This document shows, piece by piece, positions 26,502 to 36,097 of a stretch of 60,672 bases of DNA (position 1 is its first letter; the number at the start of each line of letters is the position of its first letter). Source of the DNA: Bacteroidota bacterium. GTDB taxonomy: Bacteria; Bacteroidota; Bacteroidia; CAILMK01. The stretch lies in the NCBI GenBank assembly GCA_013288555.1, contig JABDBQ010000013.1:1-60672 (forward strand). The letters are read 5' to 3'. The translations under genes and the position numbers were made by a program. Under the pieces are notes generated by a model, which saw nothing but the letters and a program-made list of their open reading frames with translations, was not told the DNA's origin and did no database searches.

Positions 26502-27413
26502 TTAAGAAATTGTTTTTTCAAATACCATTCTGTAATGTTCCATGATTTCCATTTCGAAGCATGTTTTATTCGGGGTGGTTATCAGGGATTCTGCTCTTTG
26601 CCTGAATTCCGGGTCAAAAATATAATTTGGTACCTGTGAAAGGTAAACCATATATTTTTTCAGGCTGAATTTCCTGAATCTTTTGCGCCATTGTTCTATC
26701 GTTTCGATATAGTCTTTTCTGCCGCTGGATATAGATAGCAAATTAAAATAAGGCTTTGCACTATTGATCACCATTTCCTTGCCATATGGCAACCATGAAC
26801 CGGGGAATTCTTTGGTCATAATTGCCAGCATGTGCGGAGGACTACCTTTCGGGGCTGAAATATCAAATTCTTCAAACGGGATCATATTTTTCCCGAAAAC
26901 CATGGTTTGAATATAAGCCCTGCCTTTGTCATTCAGTAAATTATAGACAGATTGAAAAAAATCACTGTAAATCTTTTCCTGGTTGCCTGCTTTCCATTCT
27001 TCAATAGAACAGAAATGTTCCATGGCACCTACAGACGTGACGGCATCAAATTTTCCAAGGTCTTCAGGTTTTAAATTCCTGCAATCCCGCACAAAAACAT
27101 TAAGTCCGTTTTTCTTACATGCTTTTGCCTGTTCTTCTGATAAAGTAATGCCGATTCCAATAGCATTCCTTTCATCCCTGATGTATTTTAAAAAAGCACC
27201 CCATCCACAGCCAAGATCAATGACCCGGCTACCTTCCCGAATGTTCAGACTGTCAGCCATAAATTTGTGTTTCAGGTCCTGGGCCTTTTCAAGAGTCATT
27301 GAAAAATCTCCGTCATATTTTGCACCACTGAAATCAGCCATTTCTCCGAGGCTCCATCTGAAAACCTTATCTATAGTGCTATAGGTAAGGTTTAAATCTG
27401 CTTGATTTGCCAT
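26502..27413 (-). CDS. Cyclopropane-fatty-acid-synthase-type methyltransferase
   Basis: This 303-residue SAM-dependent enzyme carries the CFA synthase catalytic domain. SAM site: RVIDLGCGWGAFLKYI (about residue 62). SVGAMEHF follows, matching the S(I)xxxEH motif, and GSWLPYGKEM and EQWRKRFRK correspond to the conserved C-terminal parts. It is about 80 residues shorter than E. coli Cfa at the N-terminus, which lacks the first domain. The product is probably a methylated or cyclopropanated lipid. Confidence 0.82.
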   Translation of the reverse strand: MANQADLNLTYSTIDKVFRWSLGEMADFSGAKYDGDFSMTLEKAQDLKHKFMADSLNIREGSRVIDLGCGWGAFLKYIRDERNAIGIGITLSEEQAKACKKNGLNVFVRDCRNLKPEDLGKFDAVTSVGAMEHFCSIEEWKAGNQEKIYSDFFQSVYNLLNDKGRAYIQTMVFGKNMIPFEEFDISAPKGSPPHMLAIMTKEFPGSWLPYGKEMVINSAKPYFNLLSISSGRKDYIETIEQWRKRFRKFSLKKYMVYLSQVPNYIFDPEFRQRAESLITTPNKTCFEMEIMEHYRMVFEKTIS

Positions 27414-27562
27414 ATCATTTATTCAGTTTGTTAATTATTGAAGCATAATTATCCATGTTAATGTATAATAATACATATGGCCCTGAAAATGTTTATGAAG
27501 TTAAATCAAGAAGATATCGTCGCTTGTCTATTCAAGTATAACTCAATGGGAAAGCAGTTTCC

Positions 27563-29926
27563 TCAAAACTGTATCTTGTATAATATCATAGGAAATATGG
27601 CAAGCTGGTAATCATTTACAACACTTCGGGTTGCAGGGTTATAATCTTCTGTTAATATATTCTTCTGGTTGGTCACATTCTGAACATCCAAAGCCCATTC
27701 CTGGGTGATTTTTTTACCATTCATTTTAAAGCCAACTTTTAGATCAAGGATAAAATAATCAGGATATCGTTGCGTATAAGCCTTAGTATAATCAGGATAG
27801 AATTCGCCATATGCTTCCGAAAGGGCCAGATCTATCGGAGTAAAATATCTCCCACCCGCAAAAGTACATTTGCCATTGATATTGACCAGGTTATTCCCTC
27901 TTTTATCTACCTTAAACTCGTATCCTCCCAGGAAATTTGTTGTGAACTTGCTGTTAAATGCGGTGTTTCTTTCAATGCCATCGCTGGCCGTATATTTTGA
28001 ATTAAATAATGAACCTGTCACCAGGAAATAATATCCGGAACTGAAGTACTTTTCAAGGGTCATTTCAATACCATAGTTTCTTCCTGTTCCTTTATTGGTA
28101 AGACTGTCGGGAAGATAAACACCAAAACCATCACCATAATTGAGGGTAGAATAGGTGCTTTTGTCAATGGTGACGGGTACATCGTAGAGATATTGGTAGT
28201 AGGTTTCCAGTTTCAGGCGAAAATCCTTTCCAAGCGATCGATCATAGCCTAGAACAAATTGCTCGCTCCTGGTAAATCCGAGGTCTTTATTGGTAAGGAG
28301 ATAATTGTTGGTGCCAGGGATCTGGGTTTCCGTGAAATAAGTTTCCATTTGTTGCGCCTGTCCGTGCAACCCATAGCCAAAACTCAGAGAAGAAACTGGA
28401 TTCAATTGATATTTGAGGCCACCGCGCGGCTCAATAGACCAGGTATTATTAAGAAACTGGTATTCGTATTGCATACCCACGAGTAGGCTGAACTTCTCCG
28501 TGAAATTATGTTTTAATTCCGCATAGGCCTGGCCAAGATAAGTTGAGCCATTCGCATGGGTTACATCAAGCCATTGTTGTAAAAAACTTGTAAAATAATT
28601 CTGTACCAGGCTAAAATCAGTGCGTGTAAAAATGATTCCTGTTCTTAAGGTATTCCCACCGTCAAACCTCTGGTTGTACATGGAATGAATAGTGGTCTTG
28701 AAATAATTGGCATGCTCATTATAAATATTATGTGTATTACTGTTTGGCTCAATGGAATCAACATTGGTATTATGATTTTCGGCCGTCTCGGCCAATACGG
28801 TTTTTATATATCCCGAAGAACTGACAGGATAGAAATATTCCACCCCAAAAGCGCCCATGCCAGACCCGAAGTAGATATTGCGGTTGTTTTGACCGTAAGT
28901 AAAATTATCAGCTTTAACATTTTTGGCAAGTATGCTGATGTCGCTGATCCCGCCAATACCAAATACCTGGAAATTACCATATTTACCACTGGGGATATTT
29001 ATCTTAAAAGAAATATCCTGGTAATAAGGAATACCCGCAGGACCAAGATTGATGCCAAGGTCCTGGAAAATAACCAGGGCGGAATACCTGTATGAAACTA
29101 AAAAAGAAGCACCGGTACTTTTGTCAATGGGTCCTTCGGCCATGCCTTCAAAACCATTGAAACCAACCTGTCCCGTGAATTCATATTTTTCATTGTTACC
29201 ATTCCTCATTTTAAGGTCAAATACCCCTGAATTAGCATCGCCGTATTCGGCAGGCCAGGCACCGGTAAAAAAATCTGAGTTGCTAAGTACATTGTTGTTA
29301 AGAATGCTCACAGGCCCACCTGTTGTACCTTGCGCCGCAAAATGGTTTGGGCTTGGGATGTCTACCCCTTCCAATCGCCATAACAGGCCGGAAGGAGAAT
29401 TCCCACGGATAATGATATCATTCCTGGAATCATTTGAACCGGATACACCGGCAAAATTTCCTGCCATACGTGCCGGATCGCCAAGGGCTCCTGCATAGCG
29501 CTGGGTTTCTTCTATCGTGAATGTTCGGGCACTTGTCATCGCCATTTCATTCAAAGGTTTATCCTTTGATTTTTCGCTACTAATGACAACTTCCTGTTTC
29601 AGTTCTTCTTCCAACTCGGGATTGACGATACATTCCTTCCCTGAATTCACTTCGATATCAGGTATAATAATTTCTTTATAACCGAAATAAGTGATTTTGA
29701 AATCATGTCGTCCTATCGGCACATTATTAATTTTGAACCGCCCCATTGAGTCCGTTACTGATCCCAGCGGTGGATTTGATCCTATAAGCGAAACACGTAC
29801 GGATGACAAGGGTTGTCTTGTATCTTTATCTGTGACAATACCTCTTACTGTTTGTGTAAATTGAGCATATACGCCTGAAAATTCGATCAACAGGAAGAAA
29901 ACAAGCAGGAAAATTTTAAGTTTCAA
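27563..29926 (-). CDS. TonB-dependent receptor with carboxypeptidase-like extension
   Basis: This 787-residue outer-membrane receptor has a signal peptide (MKLKIFLLVFFLLIEFSG). Next comes a carboxypeptidase-regulatory-like domain (TVRGIVTDKDTRQPLSSVRV, residues 26-110), then the plug with DPARMAGNFAGVSGSNDS and IIRGNSP, then a barrel of about 22 strands. The terminal strand motif YQLAIFPMILYKIQF ends in an aromatic residue. There is no SusD partner next to it, so it is an orphan receptor, not a PUL component. The cargo is unknown. Confidence 0.93.
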   Translation of the reverse strand: MKLKIFLLVFFLLIEFSGVYAQFTQTVRGIVTDKDTRQPLSSVRVSLIGSNPPLGSVTDSMGRFKINNVPIGRHDFKITYFGYKEIIIPDIEVNSGKECIVNPELEEELKQEVVISSEKSKDKPLNEMAMTSARTFTIEETQRYAGALGDPARMAGNFAGVSGSNDSRNDIIIRGNSPSGLLWRLEGVDIPSPNHFAAQGTTGGPVSILNNNVLSNSDFFTGAWPAEYGDANSGVFDLKMRNGNNEKYEFTGQVGFNGFEGMAEGPIDKSTGASFLVSYRYSALVIFQDLGINLGPAGIPYYQDISFKINIPSGKYGNFQVFGIGGISDISILAKNVKADNFTYGQNNRNIYFGSGMGAFGVEYFYPVSSSGYIKTVLAETAENHNTNVDSIEPNSNTHNIYNEHANYFKTTIHSMYNQRFDGGNTLRTGIIFTRTDFSLVQNYFTSFLQQWLDVTHANGSTYLGQAYAELKHNFTEKFSLLVGMQYEYQFLNNTWSIEPRGGLKYQLNPVSSLSFGYGLHGQAQQMETYFTETQIPGTNNYLLTNKDLGFTRSEQFVLGYDRSLGKDFRLKLETYYQYLYDVPVTIDKSTYSTLNYGDGFGVYLPDSLTNKGTGRNYGIEMTLEKYFSSGYYFLVTGSLFNSKYTASDGIERNTAFNSKFTTNFLGGYEFKVDKRGNNLVNINGKCTFAGGRYFTPIDLALSEAYGEFYPDYTKAYTQRYPDYFILDLKVGFKMNGKKITQEWALDVQNVTNQKNILTEDYNPATRSVVNDYQLAIFPMILYKIQF

Positions 29927-29997
29927 TGGGGTTTGTTTTATGGAACCACAAAATTAGGCCGATGTTCTAAAATTAAGCGGAATAATTTCATTTCTCT

Positions 29998-30005
29998 TAT
30001 ATTTG
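29998..30005 (+). promoter_or_regulatory. -7 box upstream of the SdpI-like gene
   Basis: TATATTTG matches TAnnTTTG, about 95 nt before the ATG at 30101, which would give a long leader. A 20-codon frame (ATG at 30017) lies inside that leader. Confidence 0.35.
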
Positions 30006-30100
30006 CAGCGTCAAAAATGGAAAGACCCCATAAAAGTTTAAAAAACCACGTTTCGACATTTTTTTACTGTGCCATTTTTAAATAAAACTATAGAAATAGA

Positions 30101-30484
30101 ATGAATCATTTATCCACAGGCTTCTTAGTACTCATGACAGTTCCGGGTATTCTCTTATTAATTTATGGAATTATGGTAAGGTCTTCACCTCAATTTCCTA
30201 CTTCCATATTTAGTTATAAGACCGATCTGACCAAACAAAATGAGGATGCATGGAAAGAGGCAAATAGTTTTGCTGGGAAATGGTATATCATTCTGGCTAT
30301 TTTCAATATCATTTTATGGCCATTAGCTACCTATGCTTTTTGGGATGGTATGGGAACGATGATCTATATCAGTTGTGGGTTTTTTGCCATGCTTACAGCA
30401 GTTATCCTGATAACGCTTACTGAACAACATCTGAACAAGATGTTCTATCGTGATGGAAGCAGAAAACAGACTTCTGCAGCATAG
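30101..30484 (+). CDS. SdpI/YhfL-family membrane protein
   Basis: This 127-residue protein has three hydrophobic segments and the SdpI signature after the first helix: FSYKTDLTKQNEDAWKEAN, corresponding to GYRTxxSMKNxDTWxxAN. SdpI in Bacillus is an immunity and signalling protein for the SdpC toxin, but the isolated domain is widespread. No toxin gene lies beside it. The function is therefore open. Confidence 0.75.
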   Translation: MNHLSTGFLVLMTVPGILLLIYGIMVRSSPQFPTSIFSYKTDLTKQNEDAWKEANSFAGKWYIILAIFNIILWPLATYAFWDGMGTMIYISCGFFAMLTAVILITLTEQHLNKMFYRDGSRKQTSAA

Positions 30485-30501
30485 AGATTATCCAGTATTC
30501 T

Positions 30502-32076
30502 TCAGCCCAGTTTCGGCGAAACCATAATCATTTTCTCTTTTTCACAGATGACGGATCCGTGTGCCGCTCCTTTGGGTTTCCGTACAAATTTGCGAAGCGT
30601 ATAAATAACGGGGCTCATGATACTGCCTTTACTTTTGGAATAATACGCAGCAATCTGTGCGGCACGTTCAACTACGGGTTTCGGAAAAACACCGTCTGAT
30701 TTATGTTTTATAATCACGTGAGAACCCGATACATCCCTGGCATGAAGCCAAAGGTCTTCCTTGTGTGAAAAATCAAAAGTTAGCTCGTCATTATTTGCAG
30801 CACTTTTCCCAACGTAAATGTCATATCCATCAGCCATGAAATGCCTGAATGGGAGCGTGCTTATACTTTCATCTTTTTCCATGTTTTTTGCTTTGGCTTT
30901 TAATTCCTTAAATTCAGTAATGGTTTCTATTTCAGATAATTCCTGGGTTAATAAAACCAGTTCCTTTTCAAGAAGATTCATTCGTTCAACTGTTTTTTGC
31001 CTTTCAATTTCCTGATTTTTCGATTTCCGGTACAACTTTTCAGCCCAGTTTTGTGGACTCATTCCTCTTTTCAGGGATATCTCAATATCATTGTCAGTGT
31101 AAAAATCAAACAATGTTATTTTTTCGGCACCCCCAGGGATATTTGTGAGATTGGCCATGATGATATCCGCCTGATGCTTATAATTCGAGTCATTTTCGAT
31201 ATGATACAAATGTAATTTCGAAGCTTCAAGCTGTTTTATATTCTTTTCAATCTTGGATTTCAGAGAGCCTGATTTCTGATTTTTTAAAAGTTCAAAATTC
31301 CGGACATAAAAATAATTTTTTGAGTATTGCTTTAATGCCTCCAAAGAATCGGACCCTGAATAGATTATGTCATCCGAATCCATGCCTGGAATTAATGTCA
31401 GTACAATAGTTTTATCTGATCGAAGCACATCTATGGTCCCGAAGGTCAGTAAATCTTCAAACGACTGAATCAATTGCCATTGTTCTTCAATTTGCTTTGA
31501 TTCCAGGTCATGTGCATCAAGATATTCGATCATTCCTTTGGAAAATCCTTTGAAACAATATTTCACAGCTGAAACGGCACCTTTTTCAATGCTTAATGAA
31601 ACAAAATTTTCATACTGGAATGCTTTTTCTGTTGGAAACGAATCAAGTAATAAGCTTTGGTGTTTTTCAAATTGGTTTCTGAAAATGCTGACAACATTAT
31701 TGTCTTTAAAAAGAAGAACGTTGCCATTTCTTCCAAACATGAGAAATACCAGCGTATATCCATTTTCTAAAATGATCCTGAAACTCCTGTCCTGCGAATG
31801 GACATTAACAGATAAAACGCTGAGTCCTTCTATTTCAGTAAATAAAACTTTTGTATTTTTTATTTGTGTCGCATTCTCATATGGAAAAATAAATGACTGT
31901 TCTCCAAAATAGCCTTTTAAGTTTCTGGATATTTTTCCATCTGAAAAATTCAAAATTATTTCCTGCTGATTGATAGAATAACTCTTTTCAAAAGCAAAGC
32001 CATTTAAAATGATTTCCAGTTCTGACGCAAGTCTTGTCAGCAAATAGTAGTTGCTGATATGGTTTTCAGTTTGCAT
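30502..32076 (-). CDS. NFACT family protein, RqcH/Rqc2 homologue
   Basis: This 524-residue protein has the NFACT layout: an N-terminal domain, a helical coiled middle (EEKELVLLTQELSEIETITEF region) and a C-terminal NFACT-R/DUF814 domain (EDLWLHARDVSGSHVII and KGAAHGSVICEKEKMIMVSP). RqcH binds stalled 50S subunits and adds alanine tails. The D96-R97 pair (VHSQDRSFRIIL) fits the Asp-Arg pair that B. subtilis RqcH uses for tRNA-Ala. It is last in an operon with 32089 and 32879 (gaps of 12 and 28 nt). Confidence 0.85.
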   Translation of the reverse strand: MQTENHISNYYLLTRLASELEIILNGFAFEKSYSINQQEIILNFSDGKISRNLKGYFGEQSFIFPYENATQIKNTKVLFTEIEGLSVLSVNVHSQDRSFRIILENGYTLVFLMFGRNGNVLLFKDNNVVSIFRNQFEKHQSLLLDSFPTEKAFQYENFVSLSIEKGAVSAVKYCFKGFSKGMIEYLDAHDLESKQIEEQWQLIQSFEDLLTFGTIDVLRSDKTIVLTLIPGMDSDDIIYSGSDSLEALKQYSKNYFYVRNFELLKNQKSGSLKSKIEKNIKQLEASKLHLYHIENDSNYKHQADIIMANLTNIPGGAEKITLFDFYTDNDIEISLKRGMSPQNWAEKLYRKSKNQEIERQKTVERMNLLEKELVLLTQELSEIETITEFKELKAKAKNMEKDESISTLPFRHFMADGYDIYVGKSAANNDELTFDFSHKEDLWLHARDVSGSHVIIKHKSDGVFPKPVVERAAQIAAYYSKSKGSIMSPVIYTLRKFVRKPKGAAHGSVICEKEKMIMVSPKLG

Positions 32077-32088
32077 GAATAAGGTAAA

Positions 32089-32850
32089 TCAGATTTCCAG
32101 CTTTAACCCATCATAAGCGAGAAGAATACCTTCGGGTAAGATGCGTGATACCTGTTCGTGCCTGCCAAGCTGGTGACTGATATGGGTAAAATAAGTAGTT
32201 TCAATGTTCAACTCCCTTGCCATATCCAGAGCTTCGTCAAGTGAAAAATGAGAGATGTGTTTGCTGATCCTTAATGCATTTAACACCAGTATTTTAGCCC
32301 CTTTTATTTTTTCTTTTTCTGCAAGTGGAATGGCATTGGCGTCTGTAATATAAACAAAATCTTTAAACCTGAATCCCAATACCGGTAGCTTATAATGTAG
32401 CACTTCTATGGGGGTTATTCTTGTTTTGCCTACATTGAAGGGTTTGTTTTCAATGGTATTAACCTTTATTTCGGGAATTCCCGGATACCTGTGTTCTGCA
32501 AAAATATAGTCGAAACACTGATGTAGGTTTTTTTGAACCCTTGTTGTTGCATAGATATCTATGGCGCCCTCCTGGAAGAAATTAAATGCGCGTATGTCAT
32601 CAAGTCCCGCAGTATGATCTTTATGTTCATGGGTATATATAACTGCGTCAAGTTTTTTTACATTTTCCCTTAGCATCTGCATTCTGAAATCAGGCCCGGT
32701 ATCAACTACAATGGTTTGATTATCAATTTCAACCATAATAGAAGATCTCGATCTTTTGTCCTTGATATCCATTGAAGTACACACTTCGCACCCACAGGCA
32801 ATTACCGGAATTCCATGAGAAGTACCAGTGCCGAGAAATGTAATTTTCAT
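32089..32850 (-). CDS. PhnP-like MBL-fold phosphodiesterase
   Basis: This 253-residue metallo-beta-lactamase fold protein is of the PhnP/RNase Z-like subgroup. It starts MKITFLGTGTSHGIPV and has four conserved Cys around CGCEVCTSMD, a separate structural metal site in PhnP. The active site is VDTGPDFR, then THEHKDHTAGLDDIR (residue about 75) and ITDANA. PhnP is a cyclic phosphodiesterase in phosphonate breakdown, but no phn genes are nearby, so a general role is more likely. It is the middle gene of its operon. Confidence 0.85.
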   Translation of the reverse strand: MKITFLGTGTSHGIPVIACGCEVCTSMDIKDKRSRSSIMVEIDNQTIVVDTGPDFRMQMLRENVKKLDAVIYTHEHKDHTAGLDDIRAFNFFQEGAIDIYATTRVQKNLHQCFDYIFAEHRYPGIPEIKVNTIENKPFNVGKTRITPIEVLHYKLPVLGFRFKDFVYITDANAIPLAEKEKIKGAKILVLNALRISKHISHFSLDEALDMARELNIETTYFTHISHQLGRHEQVSRILPEGILLAYDGLKLEI

Positions 32851-32878
32851 TTTGAACTTAACTTTGATGCGATAATTA

Positions 32879-33490
32879 TTATTCTTGCATTATAATTGGG
32901 GTGCCAAGCTTGACAGTTTCTCTTGCACCGATACGGGAAGAAGGCTTTATTTCAACCCGATTCAATAAAGTTGCGCCGGCGCCGATGAAACAATCCTGAC
33001 CTATATTTACTTCACCAGAAATAGTACAATTCGGCATGATTGAAGTAAAATCTCCAATCGTAACATCATGACCTATGGTACAAGCCATATTTATCAAAAC
33101 ATGTTTTCCAATGGTTATTCCAACTGTAAAAATATTGCCGGCAGAGATAATAGAACCTTCTCCGATCTGGCAATGCTGATATGGTTTTAATTGAACAGCG
33201 GGATGAATGAGCGTTGCAAATCCCACAGATTTATTTGTAATTTTCTTTATAATTCGTTTTTTAGATGCCGGAATTCCAACAGCTATGATGACATCCAAAT
33301 GTTCTTTGTAGGCATTAAGTTTATGAATATCACCAATAATTGGCAATCCGTCTATCATATTATCAAGGTTTTCATTATCATCAAAAAAACCTAGTACATC
33401 CCATTCTTCATGGATTTCATTGATCTGCCTGATGAGCATCAATACCTCCCGCCCCAAACTCCCTGCTCCGTATATTGCTATCGGTTTCAT
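32879..33490 (-). CDS. NeuD/PglD-like sugar O-acyltransferase
   Basis: This 203-residue protein has a short N-terminal Rossmann segment (AIYGAGSLGREVLMLIRQ), then a left-handed beta helix of hexapeptide repeats (GEGSIISAGNIFTVGITIGK, then HVLINMACTIGHDVTIGDF). The catalytic His is in the GHDV segment. Such enzymes acetylate a nucleotide-linked sugar for surface glycans. It is the first gene of the three-gene minus-strand operon and divergent from ung, with 32 nt between starts. Confidence 0.8.
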   Translation of the reverse strand: MKPIAIYGAGSLGREVLMLIRQINEIHEEWDVLGFFDDNENLDNMIDGLPIIGDIHKLNAYKEHLDVIIAVGIPASKKRIIKKITNKSVGFATLIHPAVQLKPYQHCQIGEGSIISAGNIFTVGITIGKHVLINMACTIGHDVTIGDFTSIMPNCTISGEVNIGQDCFIGAGATLLNRVEIKPSSRIGARETVKLGTPIIMQE

Positions 33491-33522
33491 GTTGTAAATT
33501 TACGGGCTAAAATTAGGCAAAA

Positions 33523-34230
33523 ATGAGCGCACAGGCGGAAACGTTATCAAAAATTGACCCAAAAATGGAACCCGGGTGGAAAAATGCACTGCAAAGCGAA
33601 TTCGAAAAACCATATATGGCCGCCTTGAAATCTTTTTTATTGGGTGAAAAAGCAAGAGGTTCTCAGGTTTATCCTCCGGGAAACCAGATTTTCGCTGCAT
33701 TCAATCTCACGCCATTTGACAAAGTGAAAGTTGTAATCCTGGGTCAGGATCCTTATCATGGTGCCGGGCAAGCACATGGTCTGTCATTTTCGGTCCCGGA
33801 TGGGGTTCGGCCTCCACCGAGCCTGCAAAATATATTTAAGGAAATCCAAAATGATCTTGGAATTCAGATATCGTTAACCAAAGGTGATTTGAGCAAATGG
33901 GCATCACAGGGTGTTTTGCTTTTAAATGCAATTTTAACGGTTCAGGCAAACCAGGCCGCATCGCACCAGGAAAAAGGATGGGAGCAATTCACCGATCAGG
34001 TGATCAAAATATTATCAGAAAAAAAAGATGGCCTGGTTTTTATTCTGTGGGGCAAGTTTGCCCAAAGCAAAGAAAGCCTGATAGATGGCTCCAGGCACCT
34101 GATCATTAAATCTGCGCACCCATCCCCGTTTTCTGCATTCAGCGGGTTTTTTGGTTCAAAACCTTTTTCAAAAACAAACGAGTATCTAATAAAGCATGGG
34201 AGAGATCCAATTGATTGGAATGTAGATTGA
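33523..34230 (+). CDS. ung: Uracil-DNA glycosylase
   Basis: This is a family 1 UDG removing uracil from DNA, 235 residues long. The catalytic Asp is in the water-activating loop [11 protein letters not shown], and the second loop is [13 protein letters not shown] with the catalytic His. The start ATG 33523 adds about ten residues before the core MEPGWKNAL; later ATG codons are possible. It is monocistronic and divergent from the acyltransferase. Confidence 0.95.
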   Translation: MSAQAETLSKIDPKMEPGWKNALQSEFEKPYMAALKSFLLGEKARGSQVYPPGNQIFAAFNLTPFDKVKVVILGQDPYHGAGQAHGLSFSVPDGVRPPPSLQNIFKEIQNDLGIQISLTKGDLSKWASQGVLLLNAILTVQANQAASHQEKGWEQFTDQVIKILSEKKDGLVFILWGKFAQSKESLIDGSRHLIIKSAHPSPFSAFSGFFGSKPFSKTNEYLIKHGRDPIDWNVD

Positions 34231-34301
34231 TAACAATTTTCAACATAACTTTTTTATACAAATAGGAAACCTATTGAACCGAAGCATTGGGCTTGAACAA
34301 C

Positions 34302-34309
34302 TAACTTTG
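34302..34309 (+). promoter_or_regulatory. -7 box of the M61 peptidase gene
   Basis: TAACTTTG matches TAnnTTTG and lies 25 nt before the ATG at 34335. No clear -33 box is seen at the right distance. Confidence 0.4.
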
Positions 34310-34334
34310 CTTTTTTGATACTTAAAATAGACAG

Positions 34335-36074
34335 ATGACCCGATATTTTATAAAGCTCCAAAAGCCTTCAAATCATTATATAGACATAGAGGCCCGGTTC
34401 GACACCAGGGGAGCAAAAGAATTGCAAGTGCAGCTGCCAGCCTGGCGTCCCGGCAGATATGAACTTGGAAACTTTGCCCAGAATACTCGTAAATGGAAGG
34501 CATTTGATGAGAATGGAAACAGTCTCATCAGTTATAAAACAGTTAAGGACTGTTGGATTGTTGAAACCAATGAATGCGAAGAAGTGATTGTGCGATATGA
34601 CTACTATTCTTTTCAACTTGATGCAGGAAATACGTATTTTGATGAAAATCAACTTTATATAAATCCTGTAAACTGCTTTCTCTATATCCATGAACGTATA
34701 GATGAGCCTTGTGAAATTTCTATTTCAGATATTCCGGAAAATTATAAAATAGCGAGTTCTCTTAATTTCGATACTAAAGGAAAAGCTTTAGCTAAGGATT
34801 TTCATACACTTGCCGATTCGCCTTTTATAACTTGTGAGGATATAAAGGAAAATGAATTCCAGGTGGGCGATTGTCATTTTAAAATTTCCATAATCGGGAA
34901 TGCATTACCTGACTGGAATAAAATTACGAATGATTTCAAGATGTTTTCAGCAAAACAGATTGAACTGTTTGGAGAACTTCCTGTCAGGGATTATCATTTT
35001 TTGTTTCAGATGCCGGATTATAAATATTATCACGGGGTAGAACATCTGGCATCAACCGTGATATGTATCGGTCCGGTTGAAAATCTTAACCTGCCAGAAT
35101 TTTACAATGAATTTCTTGGCATAAGTTCGCATGAATTATTTCATTGCTGGAATGTAAAATCGATCCGACCGGATGAAATGTTTCCATATGATTATCGTAA
35201 AGAAAATTATACTGTTTTAAATTATGTAACAGAGGGTGTTACGACCTATTATGGTGACCTGATGTTGTTGAGATCGGGAGGTTTCAGTCCTGAAGTGTTT
35301 TTTGCAAAGACGGCCAAAACCATTGAGCGTCATGAACATAATTTCGGAAAATTGTATCAGACCCTGGCTGAAGCATCTATGGATGCCTGGCTGGATGGCT
35401 ATAAAGCCGGGGCTCCTGAAAGGAAAATTTCTTTCTACCAAAAAGGGATGATGGTGGCATGGTTGCTGGATATCAACATCATGATGGATACCGCGAATGC
35501 TCAGAATCTTGATTCGGTAATGAAGATGCTTTATTCGGAATTTGCTAAAAAATCAAAAGGATATTCTGAGTCTGATTACATTGAAATTATTGAGTCGGTT
35601 ACCGGCAAAAATTATCGTTCTTTTTTTGAAAAATACGTATGGGGGCTCGAAAATGTAGCAGAAGCATTGAACGAAGCATTTGATTATATAGGATGCAGGA
35701 TCATTAAATTACCGAACCCGATTCATACCGAAAACCGATTTGGTTTCAGATTGCTGGAGGCGGATGTCATCAATAAAAATATGATAACACATATTGCGCC
35801 CGGCAGTCCTGCCGATCTCGCCGGATTGAGTATTCATGACAAAATTGTTTTCGTAAATGGTATTGAAATTGATTCAAATCTTGAAGAAGTGCTTCAAGCC
35901 AATCCGGAGGTTAGCGGTATCATGATTGAATTCAGTAGAAAATCAAGAAGCATGTCTGCAGTTTTATATGAAAATTCAGAAAAATACTACCCGATCTACC
36001 AGATCGTTAAGGATACAAACCCGACTGAAATTCAAAAACAGAATTACAAATATTGGGCACATCAGGATTTTTAA
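34335..36074 (+). CDS. M61 family peptidase with PDZ domain
   Basis: This 579-residue metallopeptidase has a beta-sandwich N-domain (LQVQLPAWRPGRYELGNFAQ), then a thermolysin-like catalytic domain with the zinc motif HELFHCWNVKSIRP near residue 265 and TEGVTTYYGDL beyond it. The C-terminal PDZ domain (IAPGSPADLAGLSIHDKIVF) is near residue 490. Family M61 (glycyl aminopeptidase) members show this order. There is no signal peptide, so it is probably cytosolic. It precedes the TPR gene by 23 nt. Confidence 0.9.
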   Translation: MTRYFIKLQKPSNHYIDIEARFDTRGAKELQVQLPAWRPGRYELGNFAQNTRKWKAFDENGNSLISYKTVKDCWIVETNECEEVIVRYDYYSFQLDAGNTYFDENQLYINPVNCFLYIHERIDEPCEISISDIPENYKIASSLNFDTKGKALAKDFHTLADSPFITCEDIKENEFQVGDCHFKISIIGNALPDWNKITNDFKMFSAKQIELFGELPVRDYHFLFQMPDYKYYHGVEHLASTVICIGPVENLNLPEFYNEFLGISSHELFHCWNVKSIRPDEMFPYDYRKENYTVLNYVTEGVTTYYGDLMLLRSGGFSPEVFFAKTAKTIERHEHNFGKLYQTLAEASMDAWLDGYKAGAPERKISFYQKGMMVAWLLDINIMMDTANAQNLDSVMKMLYSEFAKKSKGYSESDYIEIIESVTGKNYRSFFEKYVWGLENVAEALNEAFDYIGCRIIKLPNPIHTENRFGFRLLEADVINKNMITHIAPGSPADLAGLSIHDKIVFVNGIEIDSNLEEVLQANPEVSGIMIEFSRKSRSMSAVLYENSEKYYPIYQIVKDTNPTEIQKQNYKYWAHQDF

Positions 36075-36097
36075 ATAATAGATATTCAATAATATAA

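Noticed and set aside
27563..29926. TonB receptor as part of a polysaccharide utilisation locus
   Set aside because: There is no SusD-like gene, glycosidase or regulator beside it.
34261..34275. AATAGG-aaa-CCTATT as a terminator after ung
   Set aside because: The stem is AT-rich and not followed by a T run.
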